Assembly (NCBI GenBank): GCA_043782425.1
Contig: JAYWAM010000029.1
Span: 1 to 7,418, forward strand
DNA from: JAYWAM01 sp043782425
GTDB taxonomy: Bacteria > Pseudomonadota > Gammaproteobacteria > Burkholderiales > Usitatibacteraceae
DNA: 7,418 nucleotides
Direction of reading: 5' to 3'
Each line of letters starts with the position of its first letter. Position 1 is the first letter of the stretch. Below the pieces are notes generated by a model. That model was not told the origin of the DNA, did not search any database, and worked only from the letters and a program-made list of their open reading frames with translations. Shown one piece after another: positions 5,474 to 7,418 of this stretch. The position numbers and the translations under genes were made by a program.

Positions 5474-7418
5474 TTAAATTACCCTCTCATTCCCGCCATC
5501 CACCGGCACCTGCGCCGCCGTGGTTTTGGCGAACAGCGGCCCGCACATTTCGGCAGTGAGTTCCGCCACATCGCGGCTAGTCACTTCGGTTTTGAGTACG
5601 TTGTTACGTTTGTATTCATCGATCGTCAAGCCGTAGTGTTTGGCGCGAAAAGCCAATACTTCTTCGGTCCAAATTCCAGTATCGAATACGGCGTTGGGGT
5701 GGAGTGTGTTGATGCGAATGCCGTCCGCACCCCACTCCAAAGCGGCGACGCGCATGAGTTGATTAAGCGCGGCTTTGGAGGCGGAATACGCCGCTGCGCC
5801 CGGCCCTGGCGCGGGCACGTTCTTGGAGCCAATCACGACTACTCGGCCGTGATTGGGTGCGAGCTTGAGCAGGGGATGGCACTCGCGCATCAGCGCGAAA
5901 TTCGCATCTAAATTCACTGCCATCACTTTGCGCCATTCTTCGGTGGAGAGCACATCTATGCGTTTGCCACCGGGGAAAATGCCGGCGTTCAGTATCAACA
6001 TATCGAGCCCGCCGAAACGACGCACAGATTTTTCCAGCGCATCGCGAATATCGTCATCGCTGGTGATATCGCACACCAGCCCGAGATAATCGGTGCGTTT
6101 GAACAGCATTTCGATAGCAGGATTAATGTCGAGCCCGACTACTGCTGCGCCGCGCGCCAGCAGCGATTCGACGCAGGCCTTACCGATGCCGGAGGCTGCA
6201 CCGGTGACCAGCGCGATCTCGCCGGCAAAGACGGGCGACTTGCCGCCCCTTTTCAGCTTGGCTTGCTCCAAGTCCCAATATTCCACATCGAAAATATCTT
6301 TCGCCGGCAAAGCGCGATATCCACCCAAGGCGGTAGAACGCAGGATGATGGCTATGGTGTGGTCGTAGATATCCGCAACGATAGCCGCGTCCTTGGCGCT
6401 ACGCCCCACGGCGGCGAGCCCGATTTCCGGATCGAGTATCACGCGGGGTGCAGCATCGAGTATGATCACCGGCGATTTTGCTTGCGGTGCGTGGGTGTCG
6501 AAATAGTTTTTGTAAGCGGCGGCGTAGGCGGCCACATCTCGCCCTAACATCGGCAAACGTTTGGTGCGAATCACATGGTCGGGTGTGGCAGGCCCTTGCT
6601 GACTAATAGCGCTTAGATCCTTACGTTGCGCGAAACCGCGATATTTCGCTGCCTGATTGGTCGCCACAATCGCCGGCGCGCCTACTGTTTCCGATAGTGT
6701 TTTGCGCAGCGCCGCAATGTCGTGGCGCAGCGATTGGTCGACGGGCTTCGCACTCGGTGCGGGCAAGCTCCATGCGCCCTTAGCTTGAAGATACGCTTCG
6801 GCACGCGACACTAGGGCGATCATGCGTTCGTAGGCTTCCTGCGCCGTCGCGCCGAAAGAAAAAATGCCGTGATTCAATAACACCATGCCTTGCGTCTTAC
6901 TGGTAGCTTCACGCGCGAAGATTTCCGCTACCCATCGGGCCAAGTCGAAACCCGGCATCACGTAGGGAATGACCACCACGTCTTGGCCATAAATTTCGCG
7001 AATGCGCGCCGCGCCATCCGCGGTATTCGTAATCGCGATCACCGGATCGGCATGGGTGTGATCGACATACTTGTATGGCAGCAAAGCGTGCAGGATGGTT
7101 TCGACCGAAGGCGTGGGCGCGGAAGCCCGCGTCATGTGCGTGACTAGCTCATTCACCATCTGCGGGTCGGTAAGCTGCGGCAGTTGCGCTAGCTTCAGCA
7201 TGTGCTCGAGTTGCACCGGCGAGAAGCCTGCGGCTTCGATGAATTCCAAATCCCAGCCACTGCCTTTGACGTAAAGCAGGTCTTCTTCGGTGCCGAGAAT
7301 ATTTTTCTCGCGCACCTTTACCGAGGTATTGCCACCGCCATGTAGCACCAGCGTTTTATCGCGACCCAAGAGACGCGAGGTATAAACGCGTAGCGCTAAA
7401 TCACCCTGATATTGGGCG
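5474..7418 (-). CDS. Bifunctional class II aldolase / short-chain dehydrogenase (5' end missing, enters from right edge)
   Basis: The frame is open to the right edge, giving 647 residues; a TTG at 7369 is in frame but upstream codons (YQGDLALRVYTSRLL) read as the same protein, so the true start is outside. Visible residues 1-230 are a class II aldolase: HGGGNTSVKV, E106 as probable catalytic acid/base, zinc ligands H120 and H122 (DHTHAD) and H183 (LNHGIFSFG). After a linker, residues about 398-647 are a short-chain dehydrogenase: TGAASGIG (405-412), D430 ending the second strand (suggesting NAD rather than NADP), an NAG motif, and Ser531, Tyr544 and Lys548 (YSASK) as catalytic residues. It ends in VPVDGGNERVI. 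The architecture matches RhaEW-type rhamnulose-1-phosphate aldolase/lactaldehyde dehydrogenases. The aldolase should release dihydroxyacetone phosphate plus an aldehyde, which the dehydrogenase half converts. Lying directly upstream of mtnA, the likelier substrate is 5-methylthioribulose- or 5-deoxyribulose-1-phosphate (inference). No rhamnose isomerase or kinase is visible. Confidence 0.92.
   Translation of the reverse strand, partial: AQYQGDLALRVYTSRLLGRDKTLVLHGGGNTSVKVREKNILGTEEDLLYVKGSGWDLEFIEAAGFSPVQLEHMLKLAQLPQLTDPQMVNELVTHMTRASAPTPSVETILHALLPYKYVDHTHADPVIAITNTADGAARIREIYGQDVVVIPYVMPGFDLARWVAEIFAREATSKTQGMVLLNHGIFSFGATAQEAYERMIALVSRAEAYLQAKGAWSLPAPSAKPVDQSLRHDIAALRKTLSETVGAPAIVATNQAAKYRGFAQRKDLSAISQQGPATPDHVIRTKRLPMLGRDVAAYAAAYKNYFDTHAPQAKSPVIILDAAPRVILDPEIGLAAVGRSAKDAAIVADIYDHTIAIILRSTALGGYRALPAKDIFDVEYWDLEQAKLKRGGKSPVFAGEIALVTGAASGIGKACVESLLARGAAVVGLDINPAIEMLFKRTDYLGLVCDITSDDDIRDALEKSVRRFGGLDMLILNAGIFPGGKRIDVLSTEEWRKVMAVNLDANFALMRECHPLLKLAPNHGRVVVIGSKNVPAPGPGAAAYSASKAALNQLMRVAALEWGADGIRINTLHPNAVFDTGIWTEEVLAFRAKHYGLTIDEYKRNNVLKTEVTSRDVAELTAEMCGPLFAKTTAAQVPVDGGNERVI
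5482..5488 (-). promoter_or_regulatory. Ribosome binding site of mtnA inside the upstream gene
   Basis: GAGAGGG on the minus strand lies within the last codons of the aldolase/dehydrogenase gene (the Asn-Glu-Arg-Val-Ile end), nine bases before the mtnA ATG. Ribosomes ending the upstream gene would uncover or directly reuse this site, which fits translational coupling of the two enzymes. Confidence 0.6.

Noticed and set aside
5474..7369. Treating TTG at 7369 as the true start of the aldolase/dehydrogenase
   Set aside because: The frame stays open to the window edge and the upstream residues (YQGDLALRVYTSRLL) fit the start of the aldolase domain, so the gene is simply cut off.
1..7418. CRISPR array, tRNA/rRNA, insertion sequence or attachment site
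   Set aside because: No regularly spaced repeats, no cloverleaf-like sequence, no transposase motifs and no flanking terminal inverted repeats were seen.

Overview
The window shows moderately GC-rich bacterial DNA, probably proteobacterial and perhaps betaproteobacterial. That placement rests only on codon style and gene families, so it is weak. All four genes I can support lie on the minus strand, so transcription runs from right to left. Long plus-strand reading frames opposite them are shadows.

Right half (4420-7418): a two-gene metabolic unit. The first gene enters from beyond the right edge and encodes a fused class II (zinc) aldolase and short-chain dehydrogenase, of the kind known from bifunctional rhamnulose-1-phosphate aldolase/lactaldehyde dehydrogenase proteins. 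One base after its stop codon begins mtnA, an aldose-1-phosphate isomerase of the methylthioribose-1-phosphate isomerase family with its catalytic Cys and Asp intact. A strong intrinsic terminator follows at 4285-4330. Isomerase, then aldolase, then aldehyde dehydrogenase is the chemistry of the 'DHAP shunt'. In that route, 5-methylthioribose-1-phosphate or 5-deoxyribose-1-phosphate from used S-adenosylmethionine is split into dihydroxyacetone phosphate and a two-carbon aldehyde, which is then oxidised or reduced. Here the last two steps sit in one polypeptide. This is the most interesting reading of the window.

Middle (4112-4419): a 308-base gap with the mtnA 3' tail, a small hairpin, the terminator, and a weak promoter candidate for the next unit.

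Left half (1-4111): a surface-polysaccharide unit. A GT-B glycosyltransferase of the CgeB-like group (probably starting at TTG behind a good ribosome binding site) is followed 18 bases later by a very large protein that runs off the left edge. That protein has an N-terminal SAM-dependent methyltransferase domain and three successive GT2-type glycosyltransferase domains. Such proteins build or modify O-antigen, capsule or similar glycans. The two units are separated by a terminator and have no obvious functional link.
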